Shown in pieces: positions 9,011-17,049 of a stretch of DNA of 64,000 nucleotides. Under the pieces are notes generated by a model. That model ran no database searches and was not told the origin of the DNA. It saw only the letters and a list, made by a program, of their open reading frames with translations. Positions within the stretch are counted from its first letter, which is position 1; each line of letters begins with the position of its first letter. The DNA is from Bacteroides sp. (GTDB taxonomy: Bacteria > Bacteroidota > Bacteroidia > Bacteroidales > Bacteroidaceae), in NCBI GenBank assembly GCA_017472925.1, contig JAFUNS010000047.1, forward strand, positions 1 to 64,000, read 5' to 3'. A program made the position numbers and the translations under genes.

Positions 9011-10414
9011 ATGGAAAAGATTCGTAGAACAAAAATAGTTGACCTTTTGCAACGCCGTGATTGGGGTGCTATGGTTAACGTAAAAGGCTGGGTGCGCACT
9101 CGTCGTGGCAGCAAGCAAGTTAATTTCATTGCACTGAATGACGGATCTACAATAAATAATGTACAGGTAGTCGTAGATTTGGCTAATTTTGAAGAAGAAG
9201 TAATCAAGCAAATTACTACCGGTGCATGTATCAGTGTAAACGGTGAGTTGGTGGAATCTATCGGTTCAGGACAAGCCGGTGAAATTCAGGCTCGTGAAAT
9301 TGAAGTGTTGGGTGGATGTGATAATACATATCCATTGCAGAAGAAGGGATGTTCCATGGAATTCCTTCGTGAAATAGCCCACTTGCGTCCCCGTACCAAT
9401 ACTTTCGGTGCCGTATTCCGTATCCGTCATAACATGGCTATAGCTATCCATCAGTTCTTCCACGATCATGGATTCTTCTATTTCCACACACCGATTATTA
9501 CAGCATCGGATTGTGAAGGAGCCGGACAAATGTTCCAGGTTACTACCAAGAATCTTTATGATTTGAAGAAGGATGAAAATGGAAGCATTATTTATGATGA
9601 TGATTTCTTTGGCAAGCAAGCCAGCTTGACCGTATCAGGACAGTTGGAAGGTGAATTGGCTGCTACTGCTTTGGGGGCTATCTATACATTTGGTCCTACT
9701 TTCCGTGCCGAAAACTCCAATACTCCACGCCACTTGGCTGAGTTCTGGATGGTAGAACCTGAAGTTGCTTTTGCAGATTTGCACGACTTGATGGATTTGG
9801 AAGAAGAGTTCATTAAGTATTGTGTACAATGGGCGCTTGACCATTGCAAGGATGATTTGGAATTCTTGAATAAGATGATAGACAAAGGCTTGATTGAACG
9901 TCTGCAAAAGGTGGTAAATACAGAATTTGTACGTTTGCCTTATACAGAAGGTATCAAGATATTGGAAGAAGCTGTGGCTAAAGGTAAGAAGTTTGAATTC
10001 CCAGTATATTGGGGATGCGACCTTGCCAGCGAACATGAACGCTATTTGGTGGAAGAACATTTCCAGAAACCGGTTATTATGACCGACTATCCGAAGGAAA
10101 TCAAGGCTTTCTATATGAAGCAAAACGAAGATGGCAAGACAGTTCAAGGTACTGATGTTCTTTTCCCTCAAATCGGTGAAATCATTGGAGGTAGTGTTCG
10201 TGAAGAAAGCTATGACAAGTTGATGAACCGTATTCAGGAATTGAATATTCCGATGAAGGATATGTGGTGGTATTTGGATACCCGTAAGTATGGTTCATGT
10301 CCGCATGCAGGTTTTGGTCTTGGTTTTGAACGTTTGTTATTGTTCGTTACCGGTATGGCTAATATCCGCGATGTGATTCCATTCCCACGTACGCCTCGTA
10401 ATGCCGAATTCTAA
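9011..10414 (+). CDS. asnS: Asparagine--tRNA ligase
   Basis: Class IIb aminoacyl-tRNA synthetase of 467 residues. The N-terminal OB-fold anticodon domain covers about residues 15-105 ([20 protein letters not shown]). Class II motif 2 is in [19 protein letters not shown] and motif 3 in [10 protein letters not shown] near the end. A second ATG at 8999 would add four residues; 9011 ([10 protein letters not shown]) is chosen because it gives the usual family N-terminus. The gene lies 21 bases behind the pseudouridine synthase gene and may be cotranscribed with it. Confidence 0.96.
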   Translation: MEKIRRTKIVDLLQRRDWGAMVNVKGWVRTRRGSKQVNFIALNDGSTINNVQVVVDLANFEEEVIKQITTGACISVNGELVESIGSGQAGEIQAREIEVLGGCDNTYPLQKKGCSMEFLREIAHLRPRTNTFGAVFRIRHNMAIAIHQFFHDHGFFYFHTPIITASDCEGAGQMFQVTTKNLYDLKKDENGSIIYDDDFFGKQASLTVSGQLEGELAATALGAIYTFGPTFRAENSNTPRHLAEFWMVEPEVAFADLHDLMDLEEEFIKYCVQWALDHCKDDLEFLNKMIDKGLIERLQKVVNTEFVRLPYTEGIKILEEAVAKGKKFEFPVYWGCDLASEHERYLVEEHFQKPVIMTDYPKEIKAFYMKQNEDGKTVQGTDVLFPQIGEIIGGSVREESYDKLMNRIQELNIPMKDMWWYLDTRKYGSCPHAGFGLGFERLLLFVTGMANIRDVIPFPRTPRNAEF

Positions 10415-10431
10415 TAGAATCAAAGAAATAC

Positions 10432-10468
10432 AAAAGTGGATGTTGTTGAAATAACATCCACTTTTTTT
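10432..10468 (+). terminator. Terminator behind asnS
   Basis: A 13-bp stem (10432-10444 with 10453-10465), an 8-base loop and a T run. The arms contain GTGGATGTT, and the hairpin is also the first half of composite repeat copy 1. Confidence 0.85.
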
Positions 10469-10547
10469 GGGTACGGATTATGCGGATTGCACGAGTGAAG
10501 TTGTTGAAAATACACTGAAAACCGTGCTAATCCGTGTAATCCGTACC
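10432..10547 (+). repeat. Composite two-hairpin repeat, copy 1
   Basis: The terminator hairpin is followed at 10469-10547 by an imperfect palindrome that starts GGTACGGATTATGCGGATT and ends with AATCCGTGTAATCCGTACC. The same pair of hairpins recurs at 14414-14522 and, inverted, at 47449-47595; the palindrome alone recurs at 53819-53897. Confidence 0.8.
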
Positions 10548-10585
10548 TAAATTATAGGATGATACAGTTTCTTTGCCTTAAAATA

Positions 10586-10616
10586 TTTGATTTTTAAAAA
10601 CCTTTTCCTATTTTTG
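10586..10616 (+). promoter_or_regulatory. Promoter of the small secreted protein gene
   Basis: TTTG at 10586-10589, 19 bases, then TATTTTTG at 10609-10616. Both boxes match the Bacteroidetes consensus. Confidence 0.75.
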
Positions 10617-10658
10617 TATATTCACTTTCGAAAGTTCGTTAATTTAATACATATTACT

Positions 10659-11150
10659 ATGAAACGGCGTTATTTGTTTATCCTTGCGGCTGTATGTATG
10701 CTGTTTGGAAGTAGAGCGATGGCTCAGGTGGAAAGTGGATTTGCATCGGCGAATCTGAATGGTATTTGGCAGATGTGCTTCTATGTGTCGGGGAATCCGG
10801 AGATACCTGGTGAGTTGAAGCCGAGCAACTCATTCAAAATCCTTTCGGATGACGGAAAGTTTACGAATATGGTGATGATACCCAATCGGGGTGCCATTAT
10901 TATTGGTTCGGGTACTTACAAACAGACGGCTCCTAATTCATTTACAGAACATGTGGAAAAGAATCTTCATCTTCCGCAATTGGTAGGTGTGGACAATGTC
11001 CTTGAATTTGAAATGAAGGGTGGCGAGGTGATGATTGTGAAGTATTTTGTAAAGAAGGATAAGGAAGGTAATGACATTGATTCCTGGTATTATGAAACCT
11101 GGAAACGGGTGAAGATGCCGGCTGCATATCCAAAGGATTTGGTAAGATAG
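10659..11150 (+). CDS. Secreted protein, DUF4488-like
   Basis: Exported protein of 163 residues. A signal peptide (MKRRYLFILAAVCMLFGSRAMAQ) is cut after about residue 23. The mature part (NLNGIWQMCFYV, then SNSFKILSDDGKF and a final WYYETWKRV) resembles the DUF4488 family, small Bacteroidetes proteins with a lipocalin-like look. The family assignment is from memory. The frame is open from 10587, but that start would lie inside the -33 box, so 10659 is used. No function is known. Confidence 0.8.
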   Translation: MKRRYLFILAAVCMLFGSRAMAQVESGFASANLNGIWQMCFYVSGNPEIPGELKPSNSFKILSDDGKFTNMVMIPNRGAIIIGSGTYKQTAPNSFTEHVEKNLHLPQLVGVDNVLEFEMKGGEVMIVKYFVKKDKEGNDIDSWYYETWKRVKMPAAYPKDLVR

Positions 11151-11162
11151 TAAGAATAGACA

Positions 11163-11204
11163 ATATTAAAGGTGGGCATGTTTTGCATGCCCACCTTTAA
11201 TATA
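11163..11204 (+). terminator. Terminator behind the DUF4488-like gene
   Basis: A long stem (11163-11180 with 11186-11203), five-base loop, arms with GGTGGGCATG. It is AT-rich at its base and could work in both directions. Confidence 0.75.
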
Positions 11205-11264
11205 TAATAGGTAGTTGTTATTACGTGACGCTTAGGCGGATAGAATAAAAAATACTACAATTGT

Positions 11265-11296
11265 TTTGTCAGTTCAAAGAAAAGTCGTACCTTTGC
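11265..11296 (+). promoter_or_regulatory. Promoter of the rplM operon
   Basis: TTTG at 11265-11268, 20 bases, then TACCTTTG at 11289-11296. Transcription should start near 11303, leaving a leader of about 120 bases before rplM that could hold ribosomal-protein control; I see no strong hairpin in it. Confidence 0.8.
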
Positions 11297-11424
11297 AAGC
11301 CGATTATTATCAAAAGTTTATAAAAGATTAATTCTGAGTGTGTTAATCATTCTTTGTCCGGGAACGGTTGGCGCATGAGGAGAAAACTGTTTTTTAGTAG
11401 TTAACAATTTAAAAAGATTTAAGA

Positions 11425-11886
11425 GTGGATACTTTAAGTTACAAGACCATTTCTGCAAACAAGGTAACAGCTCAGAAAGAATGGGTTGTTGTTGATGCAA
11501 CCGATCAGGTCGTAGGCCGTCTCGGTTCAAAAGTTGCGAAACTGTTGAGAGGAAAGTACAAACCAAGCTTTACCCCTCATGTTGACTGCGGTGATAACGT
11601 TATTATCATCAATGCAGACAAAGTGAAATTTACCGGTAATAAGTGGAATGACAAGGTTTATCTGCACTATACAGGTTATCCTGGTGGTCAGAGAGCTACT
11701 ACTCCGGCTGAAATGATGAAGAAAGTAAACGGTGAAGAAAGACTGTTGAAGAAGGTAGTGAAAGGTATGCTTCCTAAGAACCGCTTGGGAGCTAAGTTAT
11801 TGGGCAACCTTTATGTATACGCTGGTAGCGAACATAAGCACGAAGCTCAATGCCCGAAAACAATTGATATTAATACACTTAAATAA
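11425..11886 (+). CDS. rplM: 50S ribosomal protein L13
   Basis: Large-subunit ribosomal protein of 153 residues. The core KEWVVVDATDQVVGRLGS and the stretch VKGMLPKNRLGAKLLGNLYVY are typical of L13. It starts with GTG; no ATG stands in a usable place and the family N-terminus MDTLSYKTISANK fits. rpsI follows after 6 bases, the usual L13-S9 pair. Confidence 0.97.
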   Translation: MDTLSYKTISANKVTAQKEWVVVDATDQVVGRLGSKVAKLLRGKYKPSFTPHVDCGDNVIIINADKVKFTGNKWNDKVYLHYTGYPGGQRATTPAEMMKKVNGEERLLKKVVKGMLPKNRLGAKLLGNLYVYAGSEHKHEAQCPKTIDINTLK

Positions 11887-11892
11887 TATAGA

Positions 11893-12279
11893 ATGGAAGT
11901 AATTAATGCATTAGGCAGACGTAAACGCGCAATTGCCCGCGTATTCGTAAGCGAAGGTACAGGAAAGATTACTATTAACAAGAGAGACCTTGCAGAGTAC
12001 TTTCCATCAACTATTCTTCAGTATGTAGTTAAGCAACCTCTGAACAAGTTGGAAGTTGCTGAAAAATATGACATCAAAGTTAATCTTTGTGGTGGTGGCT
12101 TTACTGGTCAGTCTCAAGCACTCCGTTTGGCTATCGCTCGCGCATTGGTTAAGATTAATGCTGATGACAAGAAGACTCTTCGTGCAGAAGGCTTCATGAC
12201 TCGTGATGCACGTTCTGTAGAACGTAAGAAACCGGGTCGTCCAAAAGCACGTCGTAGATTCCAGTTCAGTAAACGTTAA
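11893..12279 (+). CDS. rpsI: 30S ribosomal protein S9
   Basis: Small-subunit ribosomal protein of 128 residues. It starts MEVINALGRRKRAIARVFV and ends with the basic tail RPKARRRFQFSKR, whose last residues reach the P-site tRNA in known ribosomes. It is the second gene of the rplM operon. Confidence 0.97.
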   Translation: MEVINALGRRKRAIARVFVSEGTGKITINKRDLAEYFPSTILQYVVKQPLNKLEVAEKYDIKVNLCGGGFTGQSQALRLAIARALVKINADDKKTLRAEGFMTRDARSVERKKPGRPKARRRFQFSKR

Positions 12280-12298
12280 TATCCGGTTTTACTACGAA

Positions 12299-12340
12299 CT
12301 GGTTAAAAAGCGTTTAGTATCTAAACCAGCGGGATTCTTT
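12299..12340 (+). promoter_or_regulatory. Hairpin in the rpsI-rpsB gap, possible terminator or S2 leader
   Basis: GTTTAG (12312-12317) can pair with CTAAAC (12321-12326). CTGGTT (12299-12304) can pair with AACCAG (12324-12329), sharing three bases, so the two forms exclude each other in part. A T-rich stretch follows at 12335-12342. This may be the terminator of rpsI or a switchable leader of rpsB. Confidence 0.4.
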
Positions 12341-12412
12341 TTATTGGCAGACTACCCGATGGTTGGTTGAGAAAAACAAAAAAGAAAGTAAACGATTTAA
12401 AGATTTAAAGAA

Positions 12413-13249
12413 ATGTCAAGAACAAATTTTGATACATTATTGGAAGCCGGTTGCCACTTCGGACACCTTAAGAGAAAGTGGAACCCTGCAATGGCTCCTT
12501 ATATTTTCATGGAACGCAATGGTATCCATATCATTGACCTCCACAAGACAGTTGCTAAGGTAGATGAAGCTGCTGAAGCTCTGAAGCAAATTGCTAAATC
12601 AGGAAAGAAAGTCCTGTTTGTTGCTACTAAAAAACAAGCTAAGCAGGTGGTAGCTGAGAAAGCTGCATCTGTAAACATGCCTTATGTTATCGAACGTTGG
12701 CCAGGTGGTATGTTGACTAACTTCCCAACAATCCGTAAGGCTGTTAAGAAGATGGCTACTATCGATAAGTTGACAAGCGATGGTACTTATTCAAACCTTT
12801 CTAAGAGAGAAGTTCTTCAGATTTCTCGTCAACGTGCTAAGTTGGAAAAGAACCTTGGTTCAATCGCTGACTTGACTCGTCTTCCTTCAGCATTGTTCGT
12901 AGTAGACGTGTTGAAAGAAAACATTGCTATCCGCGAAGCTAACCGTTTGGGTATTCCTGTATTTGCTATCGTTGATACAAACTCTGATCCTTCAAACGTA
13001 GATTTCGTAATCCCAGCTAATGATGACGCTACTAAGTCAATCGAAGTTATCTTGGATGCTTGCTGCGCTGCTATGGCAGAAGGTTTGGAAGAAAGAAAAG
13101 CTGAAAAGGTAGACATGGAAGCTGCTGGCGAAAATGCTCCTAAGGCTGGTAAGAAGAGAACTTCTAAGGCTCGCATGGATAAGTCAGAAGAAGATGCTAT
13201 CAACGCATCTAAGGCTGCTGCATTCATGAAGGACGAAGAAGAAGCTTAA
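12413..13249 (+). CDS. rpsB: 30S ribosomal protein S2
   Basis: Small-subunit ribosomal protein of 278 residues. The N-terminus FDTLLEAGCHFGHLKRKWNP and the stretch VIERWPGGMLTNFPTI are diagnostic for S2. Compared with S2 of Escherichia coli (241 residues) it has a C-terminal tail of about 50 residues, rich in Lys, Glu and Ala, as usual in Bacteroidales. The gene is followed by tsf, the common S2/EF-Ts pair, but with a large inverted repeat between them. Confidence 0.97.
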   Translation: MSRTNFDTLLEAGCHFGHLKRKWNPAMAPYIFMERNGIHIIDLHKTVAKVDEAAEALKQIAKSGKKVLFVATKKQAKQVVAEKAASVNMPYVIERWPGGMLTNFPTIRKAVKKMATIDKLTSDGTYSNLSKREVLQISRQRAKLEKNLGSIADLTRLPSALFVVDVLKENIAIREANRLGIPVFAIVDTNSDPSNVDFVIPANDDATKSIEVILDACCAAMAEGLEERKAEKVDMEAAGENAPKAGKKRTSKARMDKSEEDAINASKAAAFMKDEEEA

Positions 13250-13257
13250 TATAATAG

Positions 13258-13354
13258 GTAGTCAAGTAGTAAGTAGTTAAGTAGTAGGTTCAGGCTTACT
13301 ACAAAAGAGTGGTCAAATTCTTCTGACTACTTAACTACTGATTACTTTGACTAC
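13258..13354. repeat. Long inverted repeat between rpsB and tsf
   Basis: Arms of about 28 bases (13258-13285 and 13326-13354) pair almost completely. They are built from the short unit AAGTAGT repeated several times. The right arm ends in TACTTTTG (13352-13359), a match to the -7 box TAnnTTTG, so the element may both end rpsB transcripts and supply a promoter for tsf. Confidence 0.75.
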
Positions 13355-13399
13355 TTTTGTTTTAAAGACTATTATTAACTTATTAAATATAGAGAAATT

Positions 13400-14392
13400 A
13401 TGGCTGTAACTATGGCTGAAATCACCAAGCTCCGTAAAATGAGTGGAGCTGGTATGATGGACTGTAAGAACGCTTTGAATGAAGCTAACGGTGACATCGA
13501 AAAGGCAATGGAAATTATCCGCAAGAAGGGTCAAGCTGTTGCTGCTAAGCGCTCGGATCGTGATGCTTCAGAAGGTTGTGTATTGGCTAAGACAACTGGC
13601 GAATATGCTGCTATCATTGCTTTGAAGTGCGAAACAGACTTCGTTGCTAACAACGCTGATTTCGTGAAGTTGACTCAAGATATTTTGGATGCTGCTGTAG
13701 CTAACAAGTGTAAGGACTTGGAAGAAGTGAAGGCATTGCCTATGGGTAACGGTACTGTACAAGATGCAGTTACTGACCGTAGCGGTATCACAGGCGAAAA
13801 GATGGAATTGGATGGCTATTGCTTCGTAGAAGGTGCTGCAACAGTAGTGTATAACCACCAAGGTAAGAATGGCCTTTGTACAATTGCAGCTTTCAACAAG
13901 GATGTAGATACTCAATTGGCTAAGCAGATTGCTATGCAAATTGCTGCTATGAATCCGATTGCTGTTGATGAAGACGGTGTTCCTGAATCAGTTAAGCAAA
14001 CAGAAATCAATGTTGCTATTGAAAAGACTAAGGCTGAACAAGTACAGAAGGCTGTTGAAGCTGCTTTGAAAAAGGCTGGCATCAACCCTGCACATGTAGA
14101 TAGCGAAGACCACATGGAAAGTAATAAGGCTAAAGGCTGGATTACTGAAGAAGATGTAGTGAAGGCTAAGGAAATCATTGCTACTGTTTCTGAACAGAAG
14201 GCTGCAAACTTGCCAGAAGCTATGATTCAAAACATCGCTAAGGGTCGTTTGGCTAAGTTCTTGAAGGAAGTTTGCTTGCTCAACCAAGAAGATATCATGG
14301 ATGGCAAGAAGACTGTAAGAGAAGTGTTGAAGGAAGCTGATCCTGAATTGAAGATCGTTGATTTCAAGCGCTTTACTTTGCGTGCTGAATAA
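13400..14392 (+). CDS. tsf: Elongation factor Ts
   Basis: Cytoplasmic guanine nucleotide exchange factor for EF-Tu, 330 residues. The N-terminal UBA-like domain (ITKLRKMSGAGMMDCKNAL) and the motif ALKCETDFVANNADF are typical of EF-Ts. The longer central part, compared with about 280 residues in Escherichia coli, matches the form found in Bacteroidetes. Gene order rpsB-tsf is conserved in bacteria. Confidence 0.97.
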   Translation: MAVTMAEITKLRKMSGAGMMDCKNALNEANGDIEKAMEIIRKKGQAVAAKRSDRDASEGCVLAKTTGEYAAIIALKCETDFVANNADFVKLTQDILDAAVANKCKDLEEVKALPMGNGTVQDAVTDRSGITGEKMELDGYCFVEGAATVVYNHQGKNGLCTIAAFNKDVDTQLAKQIAMQIAAMNPIAVDEDGVPESVKQTEINVAIEKTKAEQVQKAVEAALKKAGINPAHVDSEDHMESNKAKGWITEEDVVKAKEIIATVSEQKAANLPEAMIQNIAKGRLAKFLKEVCLLNQEDIMDGKKTVREVLKEADPELKIVDFKRFTLRAE

Positions 14393-14413
14393 TTTTAGCA
14401 AGAGTATAATGAA

Positions 14414-14522
14414 AAGTGGGTGTGCCGAAATGCGCATCCACTATTTTTTTTGGCACGGATTGCACGGATTAACACGGCCTTTAGTGTATGTTTACATTTA
14501 ATTTATCCGTGTAATCCGTGCC
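14414..14522 (+). repeat. Composite two-hairpin repeat, copy 2
   Basis: The terminator hairpin is followed at 14452-14522 by a palindrome with arms GGCACGGATTGCACGGATTA and TAATCCGTGCC, the clearest copy of the family. Confidence 0.85.
14415..14451 (+). terminator. Terminator behind tsf
   Basis: Stem AGTGGGTGTGC (14415-14425) with GCGCATCCACT, two wobble pairs, then a run of T. It is homologous to the hairpins at 10432 and 47562. Confidence 0.8.
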
Positions 14523-14551
14523 TAAAATACATTTATGATACACCTTCTTAT

Positions 14552-14890
14552 TTATTTCGTTTGAGTGTAACCTTCTACTTTCAGTAGTTCGATGATACGC
14601 TGTTTGAAGTCGCCTTGGATAATGATTTCACCCTCTTTGGCTGAGCCTCCTACGCCACATTTTGTCTTTAACCATTTACTCAAATCCTTCAAATCGTCTT
14701 CAGAACCTATAAAGCCTTTGATGATAGTAACCGTTTTACCTCCTCGTCCTTTTTTCTCTATACCGACGCGAAGCTTCTGCTGATTTTTGGGAAGTGTTTC
14801 AGCTTGTTCTTCCTCTATACATTCGTAGTTGAAATCTGGATTGGTAGAATAAACAACATTCAACCGATCTTTCCAATCATTGCTTTTCAT
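14552..14890 (-). CDS. SUI1/YciH-like translation initiation factor
   Basis: A protein of 112 residues whose C-terminal 75 residues form a SUI1 (eIF1) domain: RVGIEKKGRGGKTVTIIKGF, then LKTKCGVGGSAKEGEIIIQGDF. Bacterial members (YciH) bind the 30S subunit and affect start-site choice; the exact role in Bacteroidetes is not settled. It is a lone gene with a minus-strand promoter box close in front. Confidence 0.9.
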   Translation of the reverse strand: MKSNDWKDRLNVVYSTNPDFNYECIEEEQAETLPKNQQKLRVGIEKKGRGGKTVTIIKGFIGSEDDLKDLSKWLKTKCGVGGSAKEGEIIIQGDFKQRIIELLKVEGYTQTK

Positions 14891-14913
14891 GTGAATAATT
14901 TTTAATGTGTGCT

Positions 14914-14921
14914 CAAATATA
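14914..14921 (-). promoter_or_regulatory. -7 box of the SUI1-like gene
   Basis: Minus strand TATATTTG fits TAnnTTTG, 23 bases in front of the start codon. Confidence 0.55.
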
Positions 14922-14965
14922 CGACATTTTTTACTCTCCTATGAGGTTCGTTGCAAATAAAAGTG

Positions 14966-14973
14966 TAATTTTG
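14966..14973 (+). promoter_or_regulatory. -7 box of the rex operon
   Basis: TAATTTTG fits TAnnTTTG, 31 bases in front of rex. It stands back to back with the promoter of the SUI1-like gene. Confidence 0.55.
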
Positions 14974-15004
14974 CGGAGATATAAATCTAATAAGTAAAAT
15001 AGAG

Positions 15005-15655
15005 ATGGACATACGTATGCATACACTTTCGGATAAGGTGCCGGAACCTACCTTGCGCCGACTTCCTTGGTACCTCTCCAACGCCAAGCTGATGCGTGAT
15101 AAAGGAGAAACGTATGTTTCGTCTACGCAAATATCCAGACAAATCAATATTGATGCTTCGCAAGTGGCGAAGGACTTGTCGTATGTAAAGATTTCAGGGC
15201 GTACCAGAGTGGGTTATGAAATTAATTCACTTATCGAAGTTCTTGAAAGTTTTTTGGGATTTACCGATATGCATAAGGCTTTCTTGTTTGGGGTAGGTAG
15301 TTTGGGTGGCGCTTTGCTCCGTGATACAGGTTTGCAGCAATTCGGGCTGGAAATTGTGGGGGCATTCGATATCAATCCCGAATTGGTGGGAACAGAAATT
15401 AATGGTATCCCTATTTATCATTCCGACGAATTCGAAGCCAAGATGAAAGAAGCGTCTGTCAACATAGGCGTATTGACGGTACCCATCAGTATTGCCCAAG
15501 AAATAACAGACAAGATGGTAGCTGGAGGTATTAAGGCTGTATGGAACTTTACCCCTTTCCGTATTCGTGTCCCTGAAGATATTGTTGTGCAGAATACATC
15601 GCTTTATGCCCATTTGGCGGTGATGTTCAATCGCTTGAACTTTAATCAGAAATAA
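15005..15655 (+). CDS. rex: Redox-sensing transcriptional repressor Rex
   Basis: NADH-responsive repressor of 216 residues. Residues 10-80 form the winged helix (EPTLRRLPWYLSNAKLM, then STQISRQINIDASQVAKDLS). A Rossmann domain follows with the NAD motif GVGSLGGALL near residue 97 and a C-terminal helix that swaps between subunits in known Rex dimers. Rex represses fermentation and respiration genes until NADH rises. It heads a run of three closely spaced genes with the FAH protein and ispF. Confidence 0.94.
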   Translation: MDIRMHTLSDKVPEPTLRRLPWYLSNAKLMRDKGETYVSSTQISRQINIDASQVAKDLSYVKISGRTRVGYEINSLIEVLESFLGFTDMHKAFLFGVGSLGGALLRDTGLQQFGLEIVGAFDINPELVGTEINGIPIYHSDEFEAKMKEASVNIGVLTVPISIAQEITDKMVAGGIKAVWNFTPFRIRVPEDIVVQNTSLYAHLAVMFNRLNFNQK

Positions 15656-15656
15656 T

Positions 15657-16274
15657 ATGAAGATTATAGCAGTAGGCATGAATTATGTGGCTCATTGTCA
15701 CGAACTTCATGCTAACGAAAATTTACCCAAAGAACCGGTCATCTTTTTAAAGCCCGATTCAGCTTTATTGAAAGATGGTAAACCATTTTTTATACCCGAT
15801 TTTTCTAAGCAAGTCGATTATGAAACGGAATTGGTTGTCCGTATCTGTCGGTTGGGAAAAAATATAGCTCCTCGTTTTGCTCATCGTTACTATGATGCGG
15901 TGACGGTTGGTATTGATTTTACAGCTCGTGACTTGCAGCGCAAATTCCGTGCAGAGGGAAAGCCTTGGGAACTTTGCAAGGGGTTCGATAACTCGGCTGT
16001 TATTGGAGATTTTGTATCTGTAGACCGTTTTAAGGATGTGCAGAATTTGGAATTCCACTTGGATATCGATGGTAATAAGGTTCAACAGGGGAATACTCGT
16101 GACATGATTTTCAAGATTGATGAAATCATTGCATACGTGAGTCAGTTCTACACTTTGAAGATAGGTGATTTGTTGTATACTGGTACTCCGGTAGGAGTTG
16201 GACCTGTCAGCATTGGCCAGCATTTGGAAGGATATTTGGAAGGCGAAAAACTTTTGGATTTTTACGTAAGATGA
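15657..16274 (+). CDS. Fumarylacetoacetate hydrolase family protein
   Basis: A cytoplasmic enzyme of 205 residues, the short form that is only the FAH catalytic domain. Metal-binding acidic residues are in VDYETELVVRI, and the family core VGIDFTARDLQ and LLYTGTPVGVGPV is present. Members hydrolyse or decarboxylate beta-dicarbonyl acids such as acylpyruvates or oxaloacetate; the substrate here is not certain. It starts 1 base behind rex and overlaps ispF by 4 bases, so the three genes are cotranscribed. Confidence 0.88.
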   Translation: MKIIAVGMNYVAHCHELHANENLPKEPVIFLKPDSALLKDGKPFFIPDFSKQVDYETELVVRICRLGKNIAPRFAHRYYDAVTVGIDFTARDLQRKFRAEGKPWELCKGFDNSAVIGDFVSVDRFKDVQNLEFHLDIDGNKVQQGNTRDMIFKIDEIIAYVSQFYTLKIGDLLYTGTPVGVGPVSIGQHLEGYLEGEKLLDFYVR

Positions 16275-16747
16275 AGATTAGAGTAGGTTTTGGTTTCGAT
16301 GTGCATCAATTGGTTCCCGAACGTGATTTATGGTTAGGGGGTATTAAATTTGAGCATGAGTTGGGCTTGTTAGGCCATTCGGATGCCGATGTGTTGATTC
16401 ATGCCATTTGTGATGCATTGTTGGGCGCTGCCAATATGCGCGATATAGGTTATCATTTTCCTGATAATGCAGGGGAATACAAGAATATAGATAGTAAGAT
16501 TCTATTGGCCAAAACGGTTGACTTGATAGCGACAAAAGGTTATCGCGTCGGTAATGTGGATGCAACGGTGTGTGCTGAACGCCCTAAATTGAAAGCCCGA
16601 ATTCCCGAAATGCAGGAGGTGCTTGCTCATTTGATGCAAGTGGATATTGATGATGTATCCATTAAGGCTACCACTACGGAAAAGCTTGGATTCACAGGCC
16701 GTGAAGAAGGTATCTCGGCTTATGCAACAGTGTTGATTGAAAAATAG
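16271..16747 (+). CDS. ispF: 2-C-methyl-D-erythritol 2,4-cyclodiphosphate synthase
   Basis: Enzyme of the MEP isoprenoid pathway, 158 residues. The metal ligands Asp10 and His12 are in GFGFDVHQL and the third is in LLGHSDADVLIHA; the end TTEKLGFTGREEGISAYA is typical. A second gene of the pathway, dxr, lies at 31067 in this window. ATGA overlap with the FAH gene suggests coupled translation. Confidence 0.96.
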   Translation: MKIRVGFGFDVHQLVPERDLWLGGIKFEHELGLLGHSDADVLIHAICDALLGAANMRDIGYHFPDNAGEYKNIDSKILLAKTVDLIATKGYRVGNVDATVCAERPKLKARIPEMQEVLAHLMQVDIDDVSIKATTTEKLGFTGREEGISAYATVLIEK

Positions 16748-16780
16748 CAGCAAAATTATTGTTCCTATTTAATTAATGGC

Positions 16781-16788
16781 TACATTTG
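16781..16788 (+). promoter_or_regulatory. -7 box in front of the structured leader
   Basis: TACATTTG fits TAnnTTTG. A start near 16795 would put the whole nested inverted repeat 16895-17014 into the 5' leader of the HTH gene, about 255 bases long. The -33 box is weak. Confidence 0.5.
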
Positions 16789-16894
16789 CAGTTACATCTT
16801 AAAAACAGAATTGTAAATTGTATAAAAATAAACATTTGGAATAGCGTTTCCATTTATTACTTATTGAAGATATTGAGCTTTTGCTCTTATTCTC

Positions 16895-17014
16895 TATCCT
16901 GAAAACCGCCAATTTGATGTGTACGAGAATAAGCAGATGAAGGTTCACGTCCTTGCTGGGCGTGAACTATTTGTGCTTATTTGTACACAAGGTACTTGGC
17001 GGTTCCTCAGGATA
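16895..17014 (+). ncRNA. Five-tier nested hairpin, probable structured RNA leader
   Basis: Five pairs of arms nest in order: 16895-16902 with 17007-17014 (TATCCTGA), 16905-16912 with 16996-17003 (ACCGCCAA), 16918-16924 with 16983-16989 (TGTGTAC), 16928-16935 with 16974-16981 (AATAAGCA) and 16943-16952 with 16958-16967 (GTTCACGTCC, one G:U). All but the last are perfect, separated by short bulges, with a five-base apical loop. The element ends 35 bases before the HTH start codon. It could be a cis-acting RNA of that gene or an independent small RNA; I know no named family that it fits. Confidence 0.7.
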
Positions 17015-17049
17015 AAATAAGTCTCGAATGGTTCCGCCTTTTTTATATC

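Larger units (their letters stand above)
16748..17049 (+). other. Gap of 302 bases between ispF and the HTH gene
   Basis: It holds a promoter box at 16781-16788 and the nested inverted repeat at 16895-17014. No convincing reading frame is seen. Confidence 0.7.

Noticed and set aside
12363-12563. Frame of 66 residues overlapping the start of rpsB
   Set aside because: It is out of frame with the certain S2 protein and has no family match.
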